This document shows, piece after piece, positions 24,523-33,566 of a stretch of DNA of 64,000 nucleotides. Below the pieces are notes generated by a model that searched no databases, was not told where the DNA came from, and saw only the letters and a list, made by a program, of their open reading frames with translations. The position numbers were made by a program, and so were the translations under genes. Source of the stretch: Paraburkholderia sp. (GTDB lineage: Bacteria > Pseudomonadota > Gammaproteobacteria > Burkholderiales > Burkholderiaceae). Each line of letters opens with the position of its first letter. Position 1 is the stretch's first letter. The stretch covers positions 1 through 64,000 of the forward strand of contig NZ_SCRP01000031.1 of NCBI RefSeq assembly GCF_004298475.1. Direction: 5' to 3'.

Positions 24523-26937
24523 ATGGGCGATCAGGACGCCAATCTCGACCGGCTTGCAGCGCTGGAAGGCATGGGCTGCTCGCGCAAGCGCCGCGAGGAT
24601 CCGCGTTTCATTCAGGGCAAGGGCACGTACGTCGACGACATCGTCATGCCGGGCATGTTGTTCGGCGCGATGGTGCGCAGTCCATATGCGCATGCGCGCG
24701 TAAAGCGCATCGACACATCGCGTGCGCTCGCGCATCCGGGCGTGCACGCGGTTCTTACCGCCGACGATCTGAAGCCGCTCAAGCTGCACTGGATGCCCAC
24801 GCTTGCCGGCGATGTCCAGGCCGTGCTCGCCGACGAAAAGGTCTGCTTCCAGAATCAGGAGGTGGCGTTCGTCGTTGCCGACGACCGCTATGTGGCCGCT
24901 GATGCAGTCGAGCTTGTCGAAGTCGAATATGAGGCGTTGCCGGCGCTCGTCGATCCGCTGCGCTCGCTCGAACCCGATGCGCCCGTGATCCGCGAGGATA
25001 TCCGCGACAGGAACACCGGAGCACATGGCGCGCGCAGACATCCCAATCATATTTTCACGTGGACGATGGGCGACCGCGACAAGACCGATCGCGTGTTCGA
25101 AAGCGCCGACGTCACGGTGAAGCAGGACATCCTGTATCCGCGCGTGCATCCCTGTCCGCTCGAAACGTGCGGCTGCGTCGCATCGTACGACAAGGTGCGC
25201 GGCGATCTCACGGTCTACATCACATCGCAGGCGCCGCACGTCGTGCGTACGGTCGTCGGGCTTTTGTCTTCGATTCCGGAATCGAAAATCCGCATTATTT
25301 CGCCCGATATCGGCGGCGGTTTCGGCAACAAGGTGGGTGTGTATCCGGGCTACGTGACTTCGATCGTCGCGTCGATCGTGCTCGGGCGTCCCGTGAAATG
25401 GATCGAGTCGCGCAGCGAGAACCTCTCCACCACCGCGTTCGCGCGCGACTATCACATGACCGGCGAACTCGCCGCCGACAAGGATGGACACATCAAGGCA
25501 CTGCGCGTGCATGCGGTGGCCGACCATGGCGCGTTCGATGCGTGCGCCGATCCGACGAAATGGCCCGCCGGCATGTTCCATGTCTGCACGGGTTCGTACG
25601 CGATTCCGAATGCGTTCGTTTCGGTGGACGGCGTCTACACGAACAAGTTTCCGGGCGGCGTTGCTTATCGCTGCTCGTTCCGCGTGACGGAGGCGGTGTA
25701 TGTGATCGAGCGGATGATCGACGTGCTCGCGCAAAAACTCGGCATCGACAAGGCCGAGATTCGTCTGCGCAATTTCATCCGCAAGGATCAGTTTCCGTAC
25801 GCCACGCCGCTTGGCCTCGAATACGATTCCGGCGACTACGAAACCGCGTTCAGGAAGGTGCTAGCGGCGGTCGATTACGACGCGTTGCGCGCGGAGCAGG
25901 CACAGCGCCGCGCCGATCCGGACGCGGAGTGGCTGATGGGCATCGGCGTCGTGAACTTCACGGAGATCGTCGGAGCGGGGCCGTCGAAGATGTGCGACAT
26001 CCTCGGCGTCGGCATGTTCGATTCGTGTGAGATCCGCGTGCATCCGGACGGCTCGGCCATCGCGCGCATGGGCACGATCACGCAGGGACAGGGGCACCAA
26101 ACCACCTACGCGCAGATCATCGCCTCGGAGGCCGGTATTCCTGCATCGCAGATCGCGGTCGAGGAAGGCGACACGTCTACGGCGCCATACGGGCTCGGCA
26201 CGTACGGCTCACGTTCGACGCCGGTGGCAGGCGCGGCCGTCGCCCGCGCTTCGCGCAAGATTCGCGAGAAAGCGCGCAAGATCGCGGCGCATCTGCTCGA
26301 AGCGAGCCCCGACGACGTGGAGTTCGATCTGGACCGCTTCGTCCTGAAGGGGTCGCCGGACCAGTTCAAGACCGTGAAAGAGGTTGCCTGGGCCGCGTAC
26401 AACAACGTGCCCGAAGGAATGGAAATGGGCCTTGAAGCGGTGGACTATTATGATCCGCCGAATTTCACGTTCCCGTTTGGCGCTTACGTCTGCGTGCTCG
26501 ACGTGAACCGCTACACCGGCGAGATCCGCGTGCGGCGCTTCTATGCGCTCGACGACTGCGGCACGCGAATCAACCCGATGATCATCGAAGGGCAGATTCA
26601 CGGCGGACTGACCGAGGGCTTTGCGGTCGCGCTCGGCCAGGCGTTGCCGTACGACGAATCGGGCAACCTGCTCGGTGCGACGCTGCTCGACTATTTCGTG
26701 CCGACGGCGATGGAAACGCCGCATTGGGAAACCGACTTCACCGTGACGCCGTCGCCGCATCATCCGATCGGTGCGAAGGGTGTCGCCGAATCGCCGCACG
26801 TGGGCTCGATTCCGTGCTTCACGGCGGCCGTCGTCGATGCATTCGCGCATCTCGGCGTCACACATATGGACATGCCGCACAGCGCGTACCGCGTGTGGCA
26901 GCAATGCCGCGAACTCGGCTTGACGCGACCGGTTTGA
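24523..26937 (+). CDS. coxL: Form I aerobic CO dehydrogenase, large molybdenum subunit
   Basis: An 804-residue catalytic subunit with the Mo-Cu centre that oxidises CO with water to CO2. The form I signature AYRCSFR is present with Cys384 as copper-binding residue, which separates true CO dehydrogenases from form II enzymes and other xanthine-oxidase-family members. Other features are IGGGFGNKVGVYPG, QGQGHQTTYAQI and the late GVAESPHVGS with the conserved Glu. The start at 24523 (GGGAGAAACGTC upstream) is preferred over longer frames, which begin inside coxS. It is 17 bases after coxS. Confidence 0.97.
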   Translation: MGDQDANLDRLAALEGMGCSRKRREDPRFIQGKGTYVDDIVMPGMLFGAMVRSPYAHARVKRIDTSRALAHPGVHAVLTADDLKPLKLHWMPTLAGDVQAVLADEKVCFQNQEVAFVVADDRYVAADAVELVEVEYEALPALVDPLRSLEPDAPVIREDIRDRNTGAHGARRHPNHIFTWTMGDRDKTDRVFESADVTVKQDILYPRVHPCPLETCGCVASYDKVRGDLTVYITSQAPHVVRTVVGLLSSIPESKIRIISPDIGGGFGNKVGVYPGYVTSIVASIVLGRPVKWIESRSENLSTTAFARDYHMTGELAADKDGHIKALRVHAVADHGAFDACADPTKWPAGMFHVCTGSYAIPNAFVSVDGVYTNKFPGGVAYRCSFRVTEAVYVIERMIDVLAQKLGIDKAEIRLRNFIRKDQFPYATPLGLEYDSGDYETAFRKVLAAVDYDALRAEQAQRRADPDAEWLMGIGVVNFTEIVGAGPSKMCDILGVGMFDSCEIRVHPDGSAIARMGTITQGQGHQTTYAQIIASEAGIPASQIAVEEGDTSTAPYGLGTYGSRSTPVAGAAVARASRKIREKARKIAAHLLEASPDDVEFDLDRFVLKGSPDQFKTVKEVAWAAYNNVPEGMEMGLEAVDYYDPPNFTFPFGAYVCVLDVNRYTGEIRVRRFYALDDCGTRINPMIIEGQIHGGLTEGFAVALGQALPYDESGNLLGATLLDYFVPTAMETPHWETDFTVTPSPHHPIGAKGVAESPHVGSIPCFTAAVVDAFAHLGVTHMDMPHSAYRVWQQCRELGLTRPV

Positions 26938-26967
26938 AACGATTTGCGGCACGTGGGAGGGACGTGA

Positions 26968-27582
26968 ATGAAAGTCGTACTCGACAGGGCCTTCCCGCTT
27001 GCGGCGGATGCGGACCTCGCCTGGCAACTGATGCAGGATATCGAAGCCGTGGCGGGTTGCATGCCTGGCGCGAAAATCACCGAGCGCATCGACGATACGC
27101 ATTACAAAGGCACGATCACGGTGAAGCTCGGACCCGCGACGATGGCGTTCAAGGGCGATATCGAAGTGCTTGCGCTCGATGCCGTCACGCGCAGCCTGCA
27201 CCTGCTTGGCAAGGGCACGGACGCGACCGGCAGCTCGGCCGCAACGATGGATCTCTCGGCCGCTGTGCAGCCCGAGGGTGAGACATCCACGCTCGCGGGC
27301 AAGAGCGAGGTCACGATGAGCGGCAAGGCGGCTGCAATCGGCGGCAGGCTCATGGGGCCGGTGTCCGAGCAACTGCTCAAGCAGTTCGTCGCGAACTTCG
27401 CGGCGCGGCTCGACGCGATGAAGGCGCAGCAGCCCGCATCCGGCGCGACGGATGCGGGCGCATCGGCTGCACCCTTCGTACCGCCCGCGCAACCCGCCGA
27501 ACTCAACGGGTTCGCGTTCTTCTGGGCGATGATTCGCGACTGGCTGCGCGGGCGTTTCTCGCACAAGGCGCCCGGGCGTTGA
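26968..27582 (+). CDS. coxG: CO dehydrogenase accessory protein CoxG (SRPBCC family)
   Basis: A 204-residue protein. Residues 1-150 match the CoxG domain (LAWQLMQDIEAVAGCMPGAKI, YKGTITVKLGPATMAFKGDIEV, LMGPVSEQLLKQFVANFAARL). The C-terminal 50 residues are Ala/Pro-rich with a short hydrophobic FAFFWAMIRDWLRG end that could hold the protein at the membrane. CoxG is thought to help anchor CO dehydrogenase to the cytoplasmic membrane or carry quinone. GGGAGGGACGTG precedes the ATG. The next gene follows within nine bases or overlaps, depending on its start. Confidence 0.92.
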   Translation: MKVVLDRAFPLAADADLAWQLMQDIEAVAGCMPGAKITERIDDTHYKGTITVKLGPATMAFKGDIEVLALDAVTRSLHLLGKGTDATGSSAATMDLSAAVQPEGETSTLAGKSEVTMSGKAAAIGGRLMGPVSEQLLKQFVANFAARLDAMKAQQPASGATDAGASAAPFVPPAQPAELNGFAFFWAMIRDWLRGRFSHKAPGR

Positions 27583-27590
27583 ATCACATC

Positions 27591-28487
27591 ATGACGCCGA
27601 CCGACCGCATGCCTGATGTCGTCACGCTGCAGGCGAGGCTCGCGAATCACGGCTTCATCGCCGAGCGCAGTTTTGCGGCCGCGCTGCTCTTGACGATGGA
27701 AATGCGCCGTCCGCTGCTGCTGGAGGGCGAAGCGGGCGTCGGTAAAACCGAAGTGGCGAAGGCGCTTGCCCGCTTGCTCGATGCGCCGCTGATCCGGCTG
27801 CAATGCTACGAAGGGCTCGACGCGCACACGGCGCTTTACGAGTGGAACTACGCGCATCAACTGCTGGCGATCAAGCTGTTCGAGCAAGAGGCGCGGCCGC
27901 TGCGCGACAAGGAGCAGGACATTTTCTCTGAGCGCTATTTGCTCAAGCGCCCGCTGCTCGAAGCGATTACGACAACGCCCGCGCCCGTGTTGCTGATCGA
28001 CGAGATCGACCGTACCGACGAAGCCTTCGAAGCCTATTTGCTCGAACTGCTTTCGGATTTTCAGATCTCGATTCCCGAACTCGGTGTGATCCAGGCGACC
28101 GAACGGCCTTACGTGATCCTCACCTCGAACGGTACCCGCGAAATCTCGGATGCGCTGCGCCGCCGCTGCCTTTATCAATACGTCGACTATCCGTCGTTTC
28201 AGCGCGAGCTGATGATCGTGCGCATCCGTGTCCCTGAAGCGCCGGAAGCGCTCGCGCGCCAGGTCGTCGAATTCGTTCACGCGGTGCGGCAGATGGCGTT
28301 GCACCGCAAGCCTGGTCTCGCCGAGACGCTCGACTGGGTGGCGGCGCTGTTGCGCCTTGGCGTGAGTGCGCTCGATGAGGACGGCATCGAGCGCGTCATG
28401 GATTCCCTCGCCGCACTCGTGAAAACGCGCGAGGATCAGGACGGACTCACACGGCCTGTCGTCGAAAAGCTGGTGGCATCATGCTGA
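27591..28487 (+). CDS. coxD: MoxR-type AAA+ ATPase CoxD
   Basis: A 298-residue AAA+ ATPase needed for maturation of the Cu-S-Mo centre. Walker A is GEAGVGKTEVAKAL, Walker B VLLIDEIDR, sensor 1 region ILTSNGTREISDALRRRC. The ATG at 27591 is used; a TTG at 27579 overlapping the coxG stop would add four residues and cannot be excluded. The stop overlaps coxE by seven bases, matching the usual CoxD-CoxE pairing of ATPase with VWA partner. Confidence 0.93.
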   Translation: MTPTDRMPDVVTLQARLANHGFIAERSFAAALLLTMEMRRPLLLEGEAGVGKTEVAKALARLLDAPLIRLQCYEGLDAHTALYEWNYAHQLLAIKLFEQEARPLRDKEQDIFSERYLLKRPLLEAITTTPAPVLLIDEIDRTDEAFEAYLLELLSDFQISIPELGVIQATERPYVILTSNGTREISDALRRRCLYQYVDYPSFQRELMIVRIRVPEAPEALARQVVEFVHAVRQMALHRKPGLAETLDWVAALLRLGVSALDEDGIERVMDSLAALVKTREDQDGLTRPVVEKLVASC

Positions 28488-29680
28488 GCGGTCACGACCG
28501 CGTTGCGGCTCAAACGCACGCTCCCGATCTCGCCGATGCGCTCCTCGAGCGCTATGCCGGCTTCGCGGGATGGTTGCGCGCGAACGCATTTTGCGTGACG
28601 AGCGCCGACGTTGCCGATTCGATGGAGATCGCCCGGCGCATGGGCCAGTTCGACCGCGATCTGCTGCGCTGGAACCTGCGTGCGCTGCTGTGCTCGCGTG
28701 CGCAGGACTGGCGGCGTTTCGACGAGTTGTTCGATGCGTACTTCCGTGCACCGAACCGGCACGACCTGGCTGACGTGCGTGCGGGCGGCGCCGGGCCGCT
28801 CGCGCGCGACGAGACAGGATCCACGCCGCCCGACGCGCGCGAGGGCACGCCGGTCTCTCTCGCGGGATGCGGCAGCGCACCGGACGAGGGCGCGACGGCC
28901 GACGAAGGCGCCACGCAGGCCGATGCGCTCGCGCGCGCGGACTTCCGCCATCTGAACGATCGCCCCGAGCTTTTCGCCATCGATGCCGCGATCCGCCGTT
29001 TCGCGCGACGCCTGCGCGGAATCGAAACGCGCCGCGAGCAGCGTGCGAACGAAGGACGGGTCATCGATTTGCGCTGGACGATCCGCCGCAGCGTATCGCG
29101 CGGTGGCCTGCCGATCGACATCGGCTGGCGGCACAAGCGGCGGCAGCGCCCACGTATCGTGCTGATGCTCGACGTGAGCCGCTCGATGAGTCTCTACAGC
29201 TTTTTCCTGCTGCGGCTTGCGCGTGTGCTCGGCGAACACTTGCCCGACGTGCACAGCTTCGTCTTCCATACGCGGCTTGTCCGCGTCGATGCGGCGCTGC
29301 GCGATCCCGATCCCCAGCGCGCGCAGGAACGTCTGCATCTGATTTCCGAGGGCTGGGCTGGCGGCACGCGTATCGGCGAGAGCCTCGCTGCATTCAACCA
29401 GCGCTACGCGCCGCGCCTGCTGCATGCGCGCACGGCGGTCGTGATCGTCAGCGATGGCTATGACGCGGGCGATCCGGCGCTGCTCGGCGAATCGCTTGCC
29501 GCAATCCGGCGGCGTTGTCATTCGCTGGTCTGGCTCAATCCGCTCGCCGGACGCCCGGGGTTCGCGCCGGTCAGCGCGGGCATGCAGGCGGCGCTGCCGC
29601 ATCTCGATCTGTTCGCAGGCGTGCGCGATCTTGCGAGCCTCGAACGCGTCTTTCCTCACATCCTCGGTGCGCTGCAATGA
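28481..29680 (+). CDS. coxE: VWA-domain protein CoxE
   Basis: A 399-residue partner of CoxD. The C-terminal von Willebrand A domain (about 225-399) has the MIDAS motif LMLDVSRSMS (DxSxS). The N-terminal half is helical with a low-complexity, charged and Ala-rich segment (about 95-150). In characterised cox systems CoxE and CoxD act together in adding copper to the active site. It overlaps both neighbours by a few bases, indicating coupled translation. Confidence 0.93.
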   Translation: MLSGHDRVAAQTHAPDLADALLERYAGFAGWLRANAFCVTSADVADSMEIARRMGQFDRDLLRWNLRALLCSRAQDWRRFDELFDAYFRAPNRHDLADVRAGGAGPLARDETGSTPPDAREGTPVSLAGCGSAPDEGATADEGATQADALARADFRHLNDRPELFAIDAAIRRFARRLRGIETRREQRANEGRVIDLRWTIRRSVSRGGLPIDIGWRHKRRQRPRIVLMLDVSRSMSLYSFFLLRLARVLGEHLPDVHSFVFHTRLVRVDAALRDPDPQRAQERLHLISEGWAGGTRIGESLAAFNQRYAPRLLHARTAVVIVSDGYDAGDPALLGESLAAIRRRCHSLVWLNPLAGRPGFAPVSAGMQAALPHLDLFAGVRDLASLERVFPHILGALQ

Positions 29681-30720
29681 ATGCCGAAACTTCCGAAACC
29701 GTTACGAGCACAGAAGACCTGCTGATGCTCGAACAGCAACTGATCGTTGCGGGCGCACCGTTCGCCGTGGCGACCGTGATCCGCGTCTCGCCGCCGACCT
29801 CGACGCAGGTCGGTGCGCAAGCGCTGGTGGAAGGCAACGGGACCTTGCATGGCTGGATCGGCGGCGGCTGTTCGCAGGCAATCGTGATCGAGGCCGCACG
29901 CCAGGCGATGCGCGCCGGTCAACCGAGGCGCGTGCGCATCAGCAACGAGCCCTCCGCGCACGATCCCGACGTCGAAGCGCACGCCATGCCGTGCGCGAGC
30001 AACGGCGCGATGGAGTTGTTCATCCAGCCGACCGTTCCGGCGCCGCTCGTGGTCGTGTTCGGTGCGACGCCCGCTGCGCAGGAGGCCTGCGTGCTCGCGC
30101 AACGCGTGGGCTTTCGGACCTGCATCGCGGCCGACATCGCGCGTGAGGGCGCGTCGCGCTACGACGCAGCGGCACTGGACCGGGCGGGCGCGTCGTTCGC
30201 CCTGATCGCGACACAAGGCGACGGCGACGAGGATGCGCTCGAAGCGGCATTGCGCAGCGGCGCATCGGCGGTGCTCCTCATCGCGAGCCGCCGCAAGGCC
30301 GGACGGCTGAGCGAGACGATGCGCCTGCGCGGCATCGACGACGCAAGACTGGCCGCATTGCATGCGCCAGCGGGGCCTGCAATTCACGCGCACACGCCGC
30401 AGGAGATTGCGCTCGGCGCGGTGGCCGGGCTTGTCGCGTTGCGGCACGAACTGGCGCAAGCTGCGGCGCTCGCGCGGCAAGGCGAGGTCGCTACGGAAGC
30501 CGTGCCGCCGCTGCCGCCGTGCGAGGCAATCGGCGCGACCGGAGCTGATGCGGGGCGCTACGTCAATCCGGTGTGCGGCATGAGCATCGAGATCGCGAAG
30601 GCATTGCACGTGGTCGAATATGCCGGTCGAAAGGTGTATTTCTGCTGCGACTGCTGCAAGGCTGAATTCGAGCGTGCGCCCGAACGCTACCTCGCTGCCG
30701 CATCGCAACGTTCGGATTAA
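29677..30720 (+). CDS. coxF: XdhC/CoxF-family maturation protein with C-terminal YHS domain
   Basis: A 347-residue protein. The N-terminal XdhC domain has GWIGGGCSQ, the middle is a Rossmann-type domain (VVVFGATPAAQEACVLAQRVG, ALIATQGDGDEDALEAAL). XdhC-type proteins bring sulfurated molybdenum cofactor to xanthine-oxidase-family enzymes. The last 45 residues form a YHS domain (NPVCGMSIEIAKAL, YAGRKVYFCCDCCKAEFERAPERYL) with Cys residues able to bind metal, an extra domain over plain XdhC. The ATG at 29677 overlaps the coxE stop (ATGA) and decides the start. Confidence 0.9.
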   Translation: MNAETSETVTSTEDLLMLEQQLIVAGAPFAVATVIRVSPPTSTQVGAQALVEGNGTLHGWIGGGCSQAIVIEAARQAMRAGQPRRVRISNEPSAHDPDVEAHAMPCASNGAMELFIQPTVPAPLVVVFGATPAAQEACVLAQRVGFRTCIAADIAREGASRYDAAALDRAGASFALIATQGDGDEDALEAALRSGASAVLLIASRRKAGRLSETMRLRGIDDARLAALHAPAGPAIHAHTPQEIALGAVAGLVALRHELAQAAALARQGEVATEAVPPLPPCEAIGATGADAGRYVNPVCGMSIEIAKALHVVEYAGRKVYFCCDCCKAEFERAPERYLAAASQRSD

Positions 30721-30746
30721 CGACATGAGCGGGGCCGATAAAAATA

Positions 30747-31364
30747 ATGGATAGCCTATTGTTTTCAGCTGTCGTTTTGGCCGCGGGTTTTTCCTCCCGC
30801 ATGGAAGGCCGCCACAAGCTGTTGCTGCCACTGGGTGGCGAACCGGCGGTGCGGCGCGTCGTTCGCGCTATCGTCGCTGCACAGCCGCAGGAAGTCGTGG
30901 TGGTGACCGGATTCAACGCGCCCGCCGTATGCGAGGCGCTGGAAGGCCTCGATGTGCGCATCCAGAACAACGCGCACTACTGCGAAGGGCAGATGACTTC
31001 GGTGGCGACTGGCGTGGGCGCGCTGCAAAAACCGTGCGATGCGGTGATGATCTGCCTTGCCGACCAGGTGCTGCTCGAGACCGCCGACTATCGGGCACTG
31101 GTCAAGGCCTTTGCGTTGCTGCCGTACGGTTCGATCCTGGTGCCGATGTTCAGGGGCACGCGCGGTAATCCGGTTATTTTCGCGGCGAGCTACGCATCGG
31201 AGGTCGTGAGCGGCGAATTGAATCCCGGTTGCCGCAAGCTGATCGCCGAACATGGCGACAAAGTCTCTATCCATGAGGCGTCCGATGACCGCTTCTGCAT
31301 GGATATGGATACGCCCGCCGATTACGCGCGCATGGTGGCGCGGATCGAACCCGATGCGGGCTAA
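30747..31364 (+). CDS. mocA: MocA-like molybdenum cofactor cytidylyltransferase
   Basis: A 205-residue nucleotidyltransferase. The opening VLAAGFSSRMEGRHKLLLPLGG is the NTP-binding signature of the MobA/MocA group. CLADQVLLE gives the catalytic Asp region and GTRGNPVIF and MDMDTPADY complete the MocA pattern. It would convert molybdopterin to the cytosine dinucleotide form used by CO dehydrogenase. It lies 26 bases after coxF on the same strand and ends the operon. MobA-like specificity for GTP is less likely given the context. Confidence 0.87.
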   Translation: MDSLLFSAVVLAAGFSSRMEGRHKLLLPLGGEPAVRRVVRAIVAAQPQEVVVVTGFNAPAVCEALEGLDVRIQNNAHYCEGQMTSVATGVGALQKPCDAVMICLADQVLLETADYRALVKAFALLPYGSILVPMFRGTRGNPVIFAASYASEVVSGELNPGCRKLIAEHGDKVSIHEASDDRFCMDMDTPADYARMVARIEPDAG

Positions 31365-31744
31365 TCGACGTGCGCGGGCGCGACGCCCTTCGTGCCAGTC
31401 AGTAAGCCGACGCCTCAAGCCGCAGGTTGCTCACGATGGTGTCGTTGCGGACGCAATTGACGCCGGTCATGCTCGATTTGCCATCGCGTGAAAGATCGCG
31501 GGCAATTTTGGGCCGCATTTCAGCCGGATAGTGGAAGCGGCGCTCATCCCGGTGCGTTTGAGACCATACAGTCAGGAAGGTTTGTGTAATTTGTGTGGCG
31601 CAACGTGCTACATATCCTCATTTAGATGCATGCCGCCATGACGAACGTCAAGATATGCATGCGCAATGCGCTGCGCAAACGGCGTTTCCAGGGAAGAATG
31701 CGGACAAAACTATCATCTTGACCATGCTTTACGGACCAAAAGAC
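31365..31744. other. Intergenic region after the cox operon
   Basis: 380 bases with no supported gene. No convincing hairpin with T-run was found. An ATG in frame with the next gene occurs at 31595, but its upstream extension does not look coding. Confidence 0.45.
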
Positions 31745-31978
31745 ATGTCACTCAAAACGCCTTTGGAACCAGACGATCTCCCGCTCGTATGCACGGGTTA
31801 CAGCGATATGGACGCGAAGCGGATGATGCAGAATGTCGCGGGAGCGCTTGCCGCAGTCGCCGTGGCAGTCGTCGTGGCTTCGGGGCCGCTCATCGTCGCA
31901 ACGGGCGCACCGCTTTTTGCAGGCTTTTTCGCTGCTAAAGGCGTCGGGACGATCTGGGGCTGGCTGGACGATCTTTGA
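31745..31978 (+). CDS. Small hypothetical membrane protein
   Basis: 77 residues with a short charged N-terminus (MSLKTPLEPDDLPLV) and a glycine-poor hydrophobic stretch of about 45 residues (NVAGALAAVAVAVVVASG, then LIVATGAPLFAGFFAAKGVG) that could form two membrane helices, ending in WGWLDDL. No family recognised. The start at 31745 is chosen because the 50 residues encoded upstream in frame are of unnatural composition. Confidence 0.5.
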   Translation: MSLKTPLEPDDLPLVCTGYSDMDAKRMMQNVAGALAAVAVAVVVASGPLIVATGAPLFAGFFAAKGVGTIWGWLDDL

Positions 31979-32041
31979 GGCTCTCCAGGCTGTCAACGCG
32001 CCGGACGCCTGGCGCATCGCCGGAATCGACAGCCGGAAATA

Positions 32042-32405
32042 TCACTTCGTGCCAACGGCACAAATGAGCGGATGCGAAGGAACGTCGTTGCGGTTAATCG
32101 CAACGGACGAGAAACCCGCTTCAATCAGGCTATTCGTCAGCTTTTCGGGCCGGAAGGCGTCGTAGGGCGGGCGCTCCTTGTCACGCACCGTGACGGCTGC
32201 AAGGCCGCCACGCTTGACGACACGGTATAACTCGCTCAATCCACGCGCGGGCGCGGGCCAGAAGTAAATACAGTTGATCGAATAGACCTTGTCGAACGAA
32301 TTGTCTGCGAACTGCAGATGATCGGCCGAACCGAGCGTGAGCCGTACGCGCCCCTCGGCGAGGGCGCAGGTTTGCAAACGGCCGATGACTTGCCGTCCAG
32401 TCTTT
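32042..32405 (-). pseudogene. Methyltransferase C-terminal remnant
   Basis: About 120 codons match the later part of a class I SAM-dependent methyltransferase: LTLGSADHLQFADNSFDKVYSINCIYFWP, then LSELYRVVKRGG, then a typical C-terminal strand ending AVGTK. The SAM-binding glycine motif (motif I) that should lie upstream is missing. Coding similarity stops near TGRQVIGRL, and 40 bases further on the divergent LysR gene begins. The enzyme is therefore truncated and probably not functional. Confidence 0.7.
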
Positions 32406-32442
32406 GCACATAATGGCGCCATGACTGTAGCCGGGCCAGGCC

Positions 32443-33360
32443 ATGAACCTCCATCGTCTCGATCTCGTTTCTCTTTCGCTTTTCGCACTCGTCGTTCGCA
32501 GCGGCAGCATCAGCAAGGGCGCCGAGCTTGCACATCTAGCCGTCGGCGCCGCAAGCAGGCGCATCGCGGATCTCGAAACGGCCATCGGCACCGCGTTGTT
32601 CGATCGCCATTCCCGCGGCATTACGCTGACCGCAGCCGGTGAGGCGCTCATGCGCCACGCGCAGCGCATCCTGAACGACGTCGACGTGATGACGGCCGAC
32701 ATGTCCGAATATGCGGCGGGCGTCGTGGGCGTGGTGCGGCTCTGGGCGAACACATCGGCCGTGACGCAGTTTTTGCCGAAGGACATCGCCGCGTTCAACG
32801 CCGCGCGGCCGGAAATACGGATCGAACTCGAAGAGCAAAACAGCGAACAGGTTGCATTGGCGGTGGTGGACGGTGCAGCCGATTTTGGCATCATGGCCGA
32901 CCAGATGCCGACGTTCGGCCTTCAAACCCTGCCATACCGGCGCGACCGGCTGGTTCTCGTCGTTCCCGCCGGCCATCCGTTGACGCAGCGAAGTTCGGTT
33001 TCTTTTGCCGACGCGCTGGAATTCGACTTCGTCAGCCTCTCACGCACCACCTCGCTCGCAAGGCGCCTTCATGCCGCTACCGCGTTTACGGGCGGTCAAC
33101 TCAAGCTGCGCATCCAGGTGCGCAGCTTCGACGCGATGTGCCTGATGGTGGCGGCCGGACTCGGCATCGCCGTGCTGCCCGATGCCGCCGTGCGCCCGCA
33201 TCTGCGCTCGATGGGTCTGCGCAAGATCAGCCTCACGGAAGACTGGGCCGTGCGCGAATTGCTCATCTGCGCGCGCGATCTCAGTGCGCTGCCGAAGCCC
33301 GCGCGGTTGCTCGTCAGGCATTTGACGGGCGACGCGCAAGATACGCTCACGACATCCTGA
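32443..33360 (+). CDS. LysR-family transcriptional regulator
   Basis: A 305-residue LTTR. The N-terminal winged HTH (LVSLSLFALVVRSGSISKGAELAHLAVGAASRRIADLE, residues 5-45) is followed by the effector domain (about 90-300). It sits on the remnant of a methyltransferase gene and 206 bases before the CaiB gene, in the same direction, so control of the CoA-transferase/lyase/MFS set is likely. LTTRs more often lie divergent to their targets, so this is an inference. Confidence 0.9.
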   Translation: MNLHRLDLVSLSLFALVVRSGSISKGAELAHLAVGAASRRIADLETAIGTALFDRHSRGITLTAAGEALMRHAQRILNDVDVMTADMSEYAAGVVGVVRLWANTSAVTQFLPKDIAAFNAARPEIRIELEEQNSEQVALAVVDGAADFGIMADQMPTFGLQTLPYRRDRLVLVVPAGHPLTQRSSVSFADALEFDFVSLSRTTSLARRLHAATAFTGGQLKLRIQVRSFDAMCLMVAAGLGIAVLPDAAVRPHLRSMGLRKISLTEDWAVRELLICARDLSALPKPARLLVRHLTGDAQDTLTTS

Positions 33361-33566
33361 TTTACCCTGGGTTCTGTCGAGCTTTCGCATTTCGCGAAAG
33401 CTCGATTCCGCACTGTTGCATTCCATGTACGCGACTGTGTGTGGAGAATGCGTCTACATCAACCGCATCTTTCCCCCCGATTTTTCCGCGATTTTTTGCG
33501 GATGAGGCTCAAGAACGCGGTCTGCAGTCTTCTCCGTCTTTCGCCCTATATCGAGGAGTTCTCCCC

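Noticed and set aside
33138..33566. An upstream extension of the CaiB gene overlapping the LysR gene
   Set aside because: The extension is out of family and overlaps the LysR C-terminus; the ATG at 33567 has a strong ribosome-binding site.
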